DNA of 20,565 nt from JAJRXG01 sp964470035. GTDB taxonomy: Bacteria; Bacteroidota; Bacteroidia; Chitinophagales; Saprospiraceae. The stretch covers positions 1 through 20,565 of the forward strand of contig CAYYBR010000051.1 of the NCBI GenBank assembly GCA_964470035.1, written 5' to 3'. This document shows positions 7,699 to 15,695 of this stretch, one piece after another; the stretch's first letter is position 1; each line of letters starts with the position of its first letter. The notes below the pieces were generated by a model that saw only the letters and a list, made by a program, of their open reading frames with translations, was not told where the DNA came from and ran no database searches. Position numbers and translations under genes: made by a program.

Positions 7699-8541
7699 TT
7701 ATCGCTTTCGCAAATGCATACATAGCCACTCACCTTTTTGATTCTCTGTTATGAGTTCATAGCCTGCAGTCTCATACTTATCCATCACAATCTGTCTATC
7801 CTCTTCGAGGATACCAGATAAAAGAAGATGTCCCAAAGACTTATGACGAGAGGCTATTTTATTTGCAGAGGACAGCAGTACATTCCTATTGATGTTCGCT
7901 AGTATGATATCATAAGGATCATCTTTTTGAAGTTCTTCGATTGTGCCAGTTAGACATTGGATGTATTCACTACTATTTTGTTCCAAGCACTTTAGCGCGC
8001 ATCTAGTAGCTTGTTCGTCATAGTCGATCGCTGTGATCTTCGTTGCACCTAACTTCTCCGCTAGTATAGAAAGGATAGCTGTGCCGGATCCATAGTCTAA
8101 GACATTTTGGCGCTGGAAGTTCAGGTGTTTCATGACTTCTATCATCATATACGTAGTTTCATGATGCCCCGTGCCAAATGCCATCTCAGGATCGATGATA
8201 ATCGTATATTTTGTTTCTGCCGGATTATCGTGCTTTGAGCTTTTTATAATACAGAAGTCATCTATGATGATAGGTTGAAAAGAAGACTCCCATAGTTGAT
8301 TCCAGTTTTCGTTGGCTCTTTCGTGCAGGATGATATGTTCATCCGAAAGCCAAGAAGCATAGGATAGTAATTGAGTTCGGAGTTCAAGTAAATAAGTCTG
8401 ATCTTCGCTATAGATGATGAGCTTATCAGTTCGTTCTTCTAAAGCCTCTACCTCAAGAAAAGAACAAATCCCTATCAGTGGGTCGATTTGATCTGGCGAA
8501 CTAGTTGTGATATGAAGCTCATATATAAGAGCGTCATGCAT
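7699..8541 (-). CDS. prmA: Ribosomal protein L11 methyltransferase PrmA
   Basis: The 280-residue product should methylate ribosomal protein L11 in the cytoplasm with S-adenosylmethionine as donor. PrmA hallmarks are NWNQLWESSFQPI (residues 79-91), IDPEMAFGTGHHETT (116-130), the SAM-binding VLDYGSGTAILSI (147-159), the acidic loop AIDYDEQA, and the NINRN motif (216-220) that replaces NPPY in this family. Length is close to the roughly 290 of the family. Its ATG lies 8 bases inside the end of the DinB-like gene, so the two are probably translated together, downstream of folD. Confidence 0.95.
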   Translation of the reverse strand: MHDALIYELHITTSSPDQIDPLIGICSFLEVEALEERTDKLIIYSEDQTYLLELRTQLLSYASWLSDEHIILHERANENWNQLWESSFQPIIIDDFCIIKSSKHDNPAETKYTIIIDPEMAFGTGHHETTYMMIEVMKHLNFQRQNVLDYGSGTAILSILAEKLGATKITAIDYDEQATRCALKCLEQNSSEYIQCLTGTIEELQKDDPYDIILANINRNVLLSSANKIASRHKSLGHLLLSGILEEDRQIVMDKYETAGYELITENQKGEWLCMHLRKR

Positions 8542-9052
8542 GATCAGGGGTTAGCTTGTATTGGTGCTTGATGGTACTAGCAGCGATACCCAAAGTATTA
8601 TCTAGTTGGATATCAGCAGAGAGACTCAACACTCCTATCCTTACTATGGCTAGGTGGTGGACAGCATGATCATAGGCGTACATGATCTCTCTTCCTACAG
8701 TAGTTGTAACGGTATGTCTTTGCCCTTCTTTATCAGCAAAATCTGTATAAACCCGTAAAGATTGATCTTCATCAATGCAACTAATTCGATCTCGAAGAGA
8801 AGAAAAGTGTTCTTTTGCGACAGCGATAGAATTCTCTATGGCCTGCTCTCTTTTTCTTTGACCGTAGTCTACTTCGCCACAGTCGCATTGTTCTAGCAAA
8901 CAGTCAAAAAACTCATAGATATGTCTAAAGTGCTTACCAAGCGTAGCACTTTCATAGACCTCCAGAGTGCGATTATAATCCTCTTGAGGAATTTGATCGA
9001 GTAGATCATTGATCTGGCCGATGACCTTCTCTACCGCTTCTTTACACTTCAT
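8534..9052 (-). CDS. DinB-superfamily protein
   Basis: The 172-residue product is mostly helical. It has the histidine pattern of the DinB/YfiT-like superfamily: GKHFRHIYEFFDCLL (residues 39-53) and YDHAVHHLAIVRIG (127-140), then LGIAASTIKHQ near the end. His41 or His44, His129 and His133 are candidate metal ligands. The reaction is unknown; members include metal-dependent thiol transferases and stress-related proteins. It lies between folD (55-base gap) and prmA (8-base overlap), which suggests one operon. It is the second DinB-like protein within 2 kb but is not a close copy of the domain at 7024-7695. Confidence 0.75.
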   Translation of the reverse strand: MKCKEAVEKVIGQINDLLDQIPQEDYNRTLEVYESATLGKHFRHIYEFFDCLLEQCDCGEVDYGQRKREQAIENSIAVAKEHFSSLRDRISCIDEDQSLRVYTDFADKEGQRHTVTTTVGREIMYAYDHAVHHLAIVRIGVLSLSADIQLDNTLGIAASTIKHQYKLTPDHA

Positions 9053-9107
9053 GGAGTGAATATATCATTATTATGATTGCGGTGCTTTCAACCTTATGAG
9101 TAGACTG

Positions 9108-9989
9108 TTAACCATAAATTTCTTTTTTGGCAGCTATAATCGTATTCATCATAAGAGAAGTAACAGTCATAGGCCCTACTCCTCCTGGAACTGGGGTGAT
9201 AAAAGAAGCTTTCTCGGCTACCGCAAGAAAGTCCACATCTCCAACTAATCTATACCCTCTTTTTCTTGATGGATCATCTACACGGTTGATACCTACATCT
9301 ATGACTACAGCACCGGGCTTTACCATATCAGCTGTTACATAGCTGGCTATACCTACAGCAGCGATAATGATATCTGCCTCAAGTATCTCTTTCGTGGCAT
9401 CTTTAGTTCTTGAGTGAACGATAGTCACTGTACAATTGCCAGTTGGTCTTTTTTGTGCCATCAATACTGACATAGGCATACCGACAATATTACTTCTACC
9501 GATGACTACACATTTTTTGCCTGATGTCTCGATGCCGTACTCTTCTAGCATTACTAATATGCCTTGCGGCGTAGCTGGGAGATATGCAGGAAGACCAAGG
9601 GTCATGCGACCAAAATTCATAGGATGAAACCCATCTACATCCTTTTTAGGATCTATAGCTAGATTTACTTTGTCTGCATTGATGTGATCAGGAAGCGGAA
9701 GCTGCACGATAAATCCATCTACCGCATCATCATCATTAAGATCTTTCACGATGGCTAGGAGCTCTCCTTCGCTGATAGAGTCATCTCTCTTTATCAGTGT
9801 GGACTCAAAACCTACATCGTCACAGTATCGGACTTTATTCCTCACATATGACTGGCTACCGGGATTATCACCAACTAATACCGCTGCGAGATGAGGCACT
9901 TTCATCCCACTCTCTTTCATTCGTTTTACTTCAGCAGAAATCTTGACTTTCATCTTATCTGCTAGTTCTCGTCCATCTATCAATTGCAT
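9108..9989 (-). CDS. folD: Bifunctional methylenetetrahydrofolate dehydrogenase/cyclohydrolase FolD
   Basis: The 293-residue enzyme interconverts 5,10-methylene-, methenyl- and 10-formyl-tetrahydrofolate with NADP in the cytoplasm, feeding purine and formyl-methionine synthesis. The catalytic region SYVRNK has Tyr48 and Lys52; QLPLP (residues 96-100), KDVDGFHP, GRSNIVGMP (165-172), VIDVGIN and PVPGGVGPMT are all present. Length and motif spacing are normal for the family. It is the first gene of a probable minus-strand operon with the DinB-like gene and prmA, and diverges from the PhoD-like gene across 84 bases. Confidence 0.97.
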   Translation of the reverse strand: MQLIDGRELADKMKVKISAEVKRMKESGMKVPHLAAVLVGDNPGSQSYVRNKVRYCDDVGFESTLIKRDDSISEGELLAIVKDLNDDDAVDGFIVQLPLPDHINADKVNLAIDPKKDVDGFHPMNFGRMTLGLPAYLPATPQGILVMLEEYGIETSGKKCVVIGRSNIVGMPMSVLMAQKRPTGNCTVTIVHSRTKDATKEILEADIIIAAVGIASYVTADMVKPGAVVIDVGINRVDDPSRKRGYRLVGDVDFLAVAEKASFITPVPGGVGPMTVTSLMMNTIIAAKKEIYG

Positions 9990-10073
9990 ATTCCTATCAC
10001 ATGGTCTGGTTGCAAATATCTACATTTACTACCGTATACACAGTTCAGACCAATTCATTAATTAAGTCGAACA

Positions 10074-11066
10074 ATGACCAAGTATTTTTTACTGTTCAGC
10101 CTAGTCTTATCCTGTCTTTCTTGTAAGGTTCCGAAACCCATGGAAGACGTAGTAATTGCATTTGGATCGTGTAACCGCCAAGGAGAAGAACAACCTATGT
10201 GGGAGAAGATAGATGCACAAAAGCCCGACATATGGATATGGCTTGGAGATATCATTTATGCAGATACAGAGGATATGTCAGAGATGGCTTCCGACTATGC
10301 TTTACAATCTAATAATAAGGCTTATCAGAGTTTCACTCGCTCCAAAGAGATACTTGGCATCTGGGACGATCATGATTATGGAGCTAATAATTCTGGAAAG
10401 ACATATGCTCAAAGAGATAGCAGTAAGATGTTATTGTTAAACTTCCTGGGAATTCCTGAAGAACATGCAGTCAGGACAAGACCTGGAGTATATCAATCAT
10501 ATACAAGAACTATAGGTAAGCACCTCATAAAGGTAATCCTCTTAGATGTGCGATACTTTAGAGATGAACCGGGAGCAAATAGCACCATAATTGGTGAAGA
10601 ACAGTGGGTTTGGCTTGAAAAAGAACTTAAAGAAAGTAACGCGGATATGCACCTCATAGCTGGTGGCTCACAGTTTCTTCCTGAAGACCATAGGTTTGAG
10701 AAGTGGGCAGACTATCCTAGAGATAGAGAGCGTCTCTTGAATCTCTTTGATACCTATGACACCACTCTACCTCTCTTGATTAGTGGAGATAGGCATATAG
10801 CTGAGATGTCCCTAGTGAAAACCGAAGGTGGATTACCCATACTTGAAGTTACCTCCAGTGGTTTGACACATTCTTACACGAGCTTCACACAAGAACACAA
10901 TCGTCATAGAGTTGTCGGAGAAGTTGTTTCATCGAAAAATTTTGGCCTGATAAAAATCACCTCACAAGAAAACTTATTTTATGAAGCTGGCATCTACGGT
11001 GAAGATGGAAAACTCCAATATGCAGTTCAAAGCACAGAACTTCATGAGATATTGAAGAACAAATAG
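10074..11066 (+). CDS. Alkaline phosphatase D (PhoD)-like metallophosphoesterase lipoprotein
   Basis: The 330-residue product has a lipoprotein signal with two possible lipid cysteines in LSCLSC (Cys14 or Cys17). Motifs of the PhoD-like phosphatase family follow: IAFGSCN (residues 28-34), WLGDIIYAD (56-64), WDDHDYG (97-103) and LISGDRH near residue 240. These Asp, Asn and His residues form the metal site that hydrolyses phosphate mono- or diesters. The protein should sit in the envelope, facing the periplasm or the outside. The oxidoreductase gene starts 8 bases after its stop, so both are probably on one message. Confidence 0.9.
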   Translation: MTKYFLLFSLVLSCLSCKVPKPMEDVVIAFGSCNRQGEEQPMWEKIDAQKPDIWIWLGDIIYADTEDMSEMASDYALQSNNKAYQSFTRSKEILGIWDDHDYGANNSGKTYAQRDSSKMLLLNFLGIPEEHAVRTRPGVYQSYTRTIGKHLIKVILLDVRYFRDEPGANSTIIGEEQWVWLEKELKESNADMHLIAGGSQFLPEDHRFEKWADYPRDRERLLNLFDTYDTTLPLLISGDRHIAEMSLVKTEGGLPILEVTSSGLTHSYTSFTQEHNRHRVVGEVVSSKNFGLIKITSQENLFYEAGIYGEDGKLQYAVQSTELHEILKNK

Positions 11067-11074
11067 CAGAAGTT

Positions 11075-12013
11075 ATGAACTGGGGATTTATAGGATATGG
11101 TAGGATCGCTAAGAAGTTTTATGAAGGGCTGATGCATGTTGGTTTCCCTATCGTTGCTATCGCATCTCGGTCTTCTTCGGACTCTATACCTGAAGGTGTT
11201 AAGTCTTATGACAATTACGAAGACCTCCTCGCAGATCCGGCTGTTGACATAGTGTATATATCTACAACCCATAACACCCACGCCGAATGGGCTATTAAAT
11301 CGCTTCGAGCTGGAAAGCATGTTCTCTGCGAAAAGCCCATGTCGACATCCTTTAAGTCCACTTTTGATATGGTCGAGGCAGCGAAGTCCTCTGGGAAGTT
11401 TTTGATGGAAGCTATCTGGTCGAGGTATCTGCCAGCATATCAAAAAGTGATAGAACTCATCAAAGATGATGTCATAGGGGAAGTCTTTCAGGTCACGGCT
11501 AATTTTGGATTTAAGATGAATCCAGACGATCCTAAAGAACGTCTTCTAAATCCAGCCCTCGCGGCTGGAGCTTTGTGGGATGTTGGTATATATCCGATAA
11601 GCCTTGCTCAAGATATTTTTGGAGATGATCCTATGACTGTTAAAGCGGATGGTATACTTAGCGATCTGGGCGTTGATGATCGATGTGCCATACAACTTAC
11701 TTATCCAAACCAAGGTATTGCTCAACTTACCTGTGCTATCAATCTAAGGACATTGAATCACGCCGTGATTACTGGGACAAAAGGACATATTGTGATGGAA
11801 GATTTTTGGATGTGTGAGAAGTTTGAGCTTTTTGTACATGACCAGGATCCTAAAGCTTTTCATCTTCCTATGACTCACAATGGATATAGTCATGAAGCCA
11901 GAGCATGTACCAACCTGATTAAGATTGGAGAAAAGCAAAGTCCTATTATCAGCTGGGAACATAGTCTTCAACTGGCACGGATCATGGATAATATACTCGC
12001 CCAGATTAGATAG
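11075..12013 (+). CDS. Gfo/Idh/MocA-family NAD(P)-dependent oxidoreductase
   Basis: The 312-residue product starts with a Rossmann fold, GFIGYGRIA (residues 4-12). It has the family signature CEKPMS with catalytic Lys87, and GALWDVGIYP (165-174) with a conserved Asp and Tyr. MEAIWSRYLP resembles the dihydrodiol dehydrogenase/xylose dehydrogenase branch. No signal peptide is visible, so it should act in the cytoplasm on a sugar or related alcohol; the substrate is unknown. It lies 8 bases behind the PhoD-like gene and is followed directly by the riboswitch leader of the next transcription unit. Confidence 0.9.
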   Translation: MNWGFIGYGRIAKKFYEGLMHVGFPIVAIASRSSSDSIPEGVKSYDNYEDLLADPAVDIVYISTTHNTHAEWAIKSLRAGKHVLCEKPMSTSFKSTFDMVEAAKSSGKFLMEAIWSRYLPAYQKVIELIKDDVIGEVFQVTANFGFKMNPDDPKERLLNPALAAGALWDVGIYPISLAQDIFGDDPMTVKADGILSDLGVDDRCAIQLTYPNQGIAQLTCAINLRTLNHAVITGTKGHIVMEDFWMCEKFELFVHDQDPKAFHLPMTHNGYSHEARACTNLIKIGEKQSPIISWEHSLQLARIMDNILAQIR

Positions 12014-12047
12014 TTCTCTGATAAGTTCTACTTTGTGCCCTCATTCA

Positions 12048-12209
12048 CAGGTGATCTTAACAAAGGTTAGGATCTTAAAAGGGAATCAGGTGTAACTCCT
12101 GGACAGTCCCCGCTGCTGTAAGCTCATTGTTATGCTCAGTTCCACTTCAGCCACTAAGTTGACGCTTGGGAAGGCTTGAACTGCGCGAGTAAGTCAGAAG
12201 ACCTACCTG
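12048..12209 (+). ncRNA. Cobalamin riboswitch (B12 element)
   Basis: The leader carries the conserved parts of the cobalamin aptamer in order: AAAAGGGAATCAGGTG, a GGACAGTCCCCGCTGCTGT segment, AGCCACTAAG, TTGGGAAGGC, and the B12-box-like end AGTCAGAAGACCTACCTG. The outer stem is closed by CAGGT (12048-12052) with ACCTG (12205-12209). It should repress the downstream gene when adenosyl- or another cobalamin is bound. TACTTTG at 12029-12035 is a weak -7-like element at the right distance to start transcription just before the aptamer. Confidence 0.95.
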
Positions 12210-12225
12210 ATGAATATTCGATAAT

Positions 12226-12245
12226 CATTTCCCTCGAGGGAAATG
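12226..12245 (+). promoter_or_regulatory. Perfect 20-bp palindrome, probable riboswitch expression-platform hairpin
   Basis: CATTTCCCTCGAGGGAAATG is its own reverse complement and folds into an 8-bp stem with a TCGA loop. It starts 17 bases after the closing stem of the aptamer. That is where cobalamin riboswitches usually carry the hairpin whose loop kisses the aptamer L5 loop. No T-run follows directly (a T6 run lies about 48 bases on), so control of translation or a switch in folding is likelier than simple intrinsic termination. Confidence 0.6.
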
Positions 12246-12304
12246 TCTCATATGATATTGCGGGTTGACGATATGATATAGCAACATGTAACTTTTTTAT
12301 ACTT

Positions 12305-14176
12305 ATGAAGATTTATTTGTGGTTTATGCTTTTGAGCATAAGCGCTATGGCCGTAGTTGCCCAAGATCAAGGTGACTTAACAGATACCTTACAACAGGAG
12401 TTAGTTATAACTCATTCAAAACAACCGATCTCAACTCTTGATGTGCACAAGCCCATCGATATCATATCGACGGAAGAGATTAGAAGATATGGGATAGATG
12501 ATATCTCAAGTCTTTTGGATAGTCGTGTTGGACTTTCTGTTGTTGGTGCAAGGAGTAATTTTGGAAAAGATAAGAGTCTTTTTCTCCAAGGCGCTAGCGG
12601 TGAGTTCACATTGATTTTACTAGATGGTGTACCCCTGACGGACCCAAGTGCAATTGGCAATTCTTTCGATCTCAGAAGTATCAGCCTAGCTGATATAGAA
12701 AGAGTAGAAATACTCAAAGGAGGCCAATCTGGACTTTATGGCACAGATGCCATAGCTGGTGTTGTAAACCTTATCACCAATCCTAAAGCTGCTGAAAAAG
12801 TCAGCGGTATGCTTAAAGGAGGACTTGGTTCTTATGATACCCGTGAGTTGAGTGGGAGCTTAAAGTTTCCCATAGTGAGTAGCCTTTCTGCTAATGTAAG
12901 TGGGAGCATCTTTTCATCAGGAGGAATCAGTGAAGCGCTAGATGAACAAGGCGTAGGTTTTGATGAAGATGGTTTGACTAGATTGACAGGAAACGCGCGC
13001 TTGACATGGAATCTAACCAATAACATAAAGCTATCCCCTTATCTGAAGACCTCTTTTTTTGAAGGAGACTTTGATGGAGGTTCATTTTTTGATTCAGAAG
13101 ACACTTATGAGACTGACTGGACTTCCCTTGGACTTAATTCGACTTATGATATAGCAGGTGGTAAGGTGATAGGACACATCGGTAGGGTTATCACGGATAG
13201 GATTTTCAATACAGCATTTGGGGCCTTTGAATTTCGAGGACGATATGATGATTTAGATGTCCATGGATATAAAAAAATCGGAAGTAATCTTACCATAACC
13301 CTAGGCCTTCATAGTCAAGAGCATAGTCTTGTTGATTCTACGACGACAGTGGTTGATCCTGATATTACGATATGGAGTCCTTATGCCCAGGTGGACTATG
13401 CTTTTAACAAAGCGACGAATGTGCATGGTGGATTGAGATATAATGATCACTCTACGTTTGGCACCAATGTCAACTTTTCTCTTGGAGCCACTAGTTGGTT
13501 CACTGATCAAGTCAAAGTTTATGCGAGCTATGCTACTAGCTATCGAGCTCCCAACCTCTTTCAGTTATTCGGGTCTTTTGGAGCTAACCCAGATTTGTTA
13601 GCACAAGAAGGAAGGACTATCAATCTAGGACTAGAGTTACATGATCTCGGCGTATTGTCTAAGCTAGGCATCAATCTCTTTGATCGTGATGTTGATGATC
13701 TGATCATATTCGCTGGTAGTGCTTTTGATAATGTTCCCAACCAGAATGATATGGGGCTAGATCTCTCTACGGCGTTTGAACTAGGTAGCATAGACCTAAA
13801 GGCAAGTTATACTTATCTCTTTGGAGAGCTTGATGATCAGATAAACGAACCTACCGAGAATTTACTGAGAAGGCCTAATCATCAATTCGATCTAGGTATT
13901 GCTACAAAGCCCTGGAAGTCAGGGTTGATAGACTTCAGTTTGAGGTATACAGGTGAGCGCGATGATGCCTTTTTTGATAATATAACCTTCGCTACCGAAG
14001 CCGTTGTACTAGACTCTTACTGGTTGAGTGATCTGGTTATAAGTCATGGTTTCTCAAGTATTGACCTGAATGTATCACTCTCTTTGAGAAACCTTTTTGA
14101 CACAAATTATCAGGAGATAGCAGGCTTTGCTACACAAGGCAGGAACTTTATGCTCAGTGTACGCAAGGATTTTTAG
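12305..14176 (+). CDS. btuB: TonB-dependent outer membrane receptor, probable cobalamin transporter (BtuB-like)
   Basis: The 623-residue product has a signal peptide cut before Gln20 (AVVA|Q). A plug domain spans about residues 32-165, with IRRYGIDDISSLLDSRVGL, LDGVPLTDP and VEILKGGQSGLYGTDAIAGVVNLIT. A 22-strand beta-barrel follows, ending in the barrel-closing SVRKDF with a terminal Phe. The TonB box is probably within QELVITHSK. Its size matches BtuB (about 600 residues), and it lacks the N-terminal carboxypeptidase-like extension of SusC proteins. The cobalamin riboswitch just upstream is the main reason to infer corrinoid uptake; without it a siderophore receptor would be equally possible. 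No btuCDF genes lie nearby. Confidence 0.88.
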   Translation: MKIYLWFMLLSISAMAVVAQDQGDLTDTLQQELVITHSKQPISTLDVHKPIDIISTEEIRRYGIDDISSLLDSRVGLSVVGARSNFGKDKSLFLQGASGEFTLILLDGVPLTDPSAIGNSFDLRSISLADIERVEILKGGQSGLYGTDAIAGVVNLITNPKAAEKVSGMLKGGLGSYDTRELSGSLKFPIVSSLSANVSGSIFSSGGISEALDEQGVGFDEDGLTRLTGNARLTWNLTNNIKLSPYLKTSFFEGDFDGGSFFDSEDTYETDWTSLGLNSTYDIAGGKVIGHIGRVITDRIFNTAFGAFEFRGRYDDLDVHGYKKIGSNLTITLGLHSQEHSLVDSTTTVVDPDITIWSPYAQVDYAFNKATNVHGGLRYNDHSTFGTNVNFSLGATSWFTDQVKVYASYATSYRAPNLFQLFGSFGANPDLLAQEGRTINLGLELHDLGVLSKLGINLFDRDVDDLIIFAGSAFDNVPNQNDMGLDLSTAFELGSIDLKASYTYLFGELDDQINEPTENLLRRPNHQFDLGIATKPWKSGLIDFSLRYTGERDDAFFDNITFATEAVVLDSYWLSDLVISHGFSSIDLNVSLSLRNLFDTNYQEIAGFATQGRNFMLSVRKDF

Positions 14177-14202
14177 CCATCTTAGACGGCTTTGATAAGA
14201 CT

Positions 14203-14237
14203 GATCTTTATATTGAGCAAAGCTTAATATGAAGATC
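14203..14237 (+). promoter_or_regulatory. 16-bp hairpin ending 2 bases before the M20 start codon
   Basis: GATCTTTATATTGAGC (14203-14218) pairs with GCTTAATATGAAGATC (14222-14237) over all 16 positions, with two G-U wobbles, around an AAA loop. The stem ends two bases before ATG 14240 and 26 bases after the receptor stop. No T-run follows, so it is not a standard terminator. It could hide the translation start of the amidohydrolase or be a processing or stability element between the two coding regions. Confidence 0.55.
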
Positions 14238-14239
14238 AC

Positions 14240-15682
14240 ATGAGATACATTATACTTTTCATTGTATTCGGTTTGTCTTATCAACCGGTTATGAGCCAAG
14301 ATATCGCCGATCCATCAAAGGCATTCATAGATGCTTCGGTAGAAAGACATAAAGATCAACTGATTCAGATGAGTGATGAAATATGGTCACTTGCTGAGAC
14401 AGCTTTTGAGGAATCCCAAAGCTCAGAGATTCTTGCAGCTTATGCAGAGCAACAGGGCTTTTCAGTAGAGCGAGGCGTTGGAGGCATGCCCACAGCATTT
14501 ATAGCAACTTATGGATCTGGGAAACCTGTTATCGGGATTCTTGGAGAGTTTGATGCTCTGCCTGGTTTATCACAACAAGCAGTACCGAGTAAAAGCCCTA
14601 TTCGCGAAGGGCATGCAGGACATGGTTGCGGTCATAATCTCTTTGGAGCTGGAAGTCTTGGTGCAGCTGTATCCATCAAAGAACTGATGGACAGAGGTGA
14701 TATATCAGGAACTATCAAATTTTATGGTACACCTGCCGAGGAGAAATACTTTGGGAAGCTTTACTTCGCTAGAGAAGGGCTTTTTGATGGTCTTGATGTA
14801 TGTCTTGATTGGCACCCGAGCGCTAGTACTAAGGCTGATGTCCAGAGTTCGTTAGCCTTAGTGGACTTCATAGTGGAGTTCAAAGGACAGGCAGCACATG
14901 CTTCTGGGGATCCATGGAATGGTAGATCTGCTACCGATGCGATGGAGTTATATGCACATGGTATCAATGCATATCGTGAGCATGTAAAACCAACTGTGCG
15001 AATTCACTATCATATGCAACAGGCAGGAGATGTGGTGAATGTGGTCGGAGATTATGCCAAAATCTGGGTGAGAGTTAGGGATATCAACCGAGATGGGATG
15101 ACAAAAGTCTGGAATCGTATAGAAGAGATGGCAGAAGGTGCGGCTATACTTGCCGATGTAGAATATGACATTACTCTGGTATCTGGATTGCACGAAGTGC
15201 TAGTGAATCGTACTGGAGGAGAGGTTCTGCAAGAGAATTTGGAGCTTTTAGGGGATATCACGTATACAGATGAAGAGTTGTCTTTTGCACATAACATACA
15301 GAAGGTAACTGGCAAGACGCTGAGCGGCATAGACGGGAAAATAACGCCTCTTGAAGAAACTCAAAATCAAGAAGGTGCTGCTTCTTCAGATGTAGGGGAC
15401 GTTTCTTGGATTGTACCTGAGATACGACTAGGAGTAACTACAGCTCCGATAGATACTCCATGGCACTCTTGGGCAGTTGTCGCATGCGGAGGTATGTCTA
15501 TAGGCCATAAAGGACTTGTATATGCGGCTAAAGCCCTAGCCATGACTATGGTAGACCTATATGAAAGTCCGGAGTTGGTTGACCAAATACAGGCAGAATT
15601 TAGAGAACGTAAAGGGGATGCGGTATACTCACCTATTCTACCTGAAGGTCCTCCTCCTATTCCAGATAGTACACAAGATTGA
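14240..15682 (+). CDS. Exported M20D amidohydrolase (AbgB-like)
   Basis: The 480-residue product belongs to the M20 peptidase/amidohydrolase family, close to AbgB (p-aminobenzoyl-glutamate hydrolase subunit B). It begins with a signal peptide ending near VMSQ (residues 17-20), which is unusual because AbgB is cytoplasmic. Metal-site motifs are GEFDALPG (residues 102-109), GHAGHGCGHNLFGAG (124-138), GTPAEE (163-168), DWHPSA (190-195) and PWHSW near residue 430. It should cleave an amide or aminoacyl bond in the periplasm; the substrate is unknown. It starts 63 bases after the receptor gene, behind a hairpin, and tag follows after 13 bases. Confidence 0.88.
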   Translation: MRYIILFIVFGLSYQPVMSQDIADPSKAFIDASVERHKDQLIQMSDEIWSLAETAFEESQSSEILAAYAEQQGFSVERGVGGMPTAFIATYGSGKPVIGILGEFDALPGLSQQAVPSKSPIREGHAGHGCGHNLFGAGSLGAAVSIKELMDRGDISGTIKFYGTPAEEKYFGKLYFAREGLFDGLDVCLDWHPSASTKADVQSSLALVDFIVEFKGQAAHASGDPWNGRSATDAMELYAHGINAYREHVKPTVRIHYHMQQAGDVVNVVGDYAKIWVRVRDINRDGMTKVWNRIEEMAEGAAILADVEYDITLVSGLHEVLVNRTGGEVLQENLELLGDITYTDEELSFAHNIQKVTGKTLSGIDGKITPLEETQNQEGAASSDVGDVSWIVPEIRLGVTTAPIDTPWHSWAVVACGGMSIGHKGLVYAAKALAMTMVDLYESPELVDQIQAEFRERKGDAVYSPILPEGPPPIPDSTQD

Positions 15683-15695
15683 TTAAATTTTATCG

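Noticed and set aside
10002..10052. 7-bp inverted repeat TGGTCTG ... CAGACCA between folD and the PhoD-like gene
   Set aside because: Short arms and a 37-base spacer make chance likely; no promoter element coincides with it.
11042..11443. A 133-residue open frame antisense across the PhoD-like/oxidoreductase junction
   Set aside because: Both plus-strand genes are clear from motifs, and the antisense product has no family features.
12226..12300. Palindrome plus T6 run as an intrinsic terminator of the riboswitch
   Set aside because: The T-run is about 48 bases from the stem, too far for intrinsic termination.
14174..14192. AGCC/GGCT dyad at the end of the receptor gene as an intrinsic terminator
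   Set aside because: The stem has a mismatch and a 3-base loop and is followed by TTGATAAG rather than a T-run.
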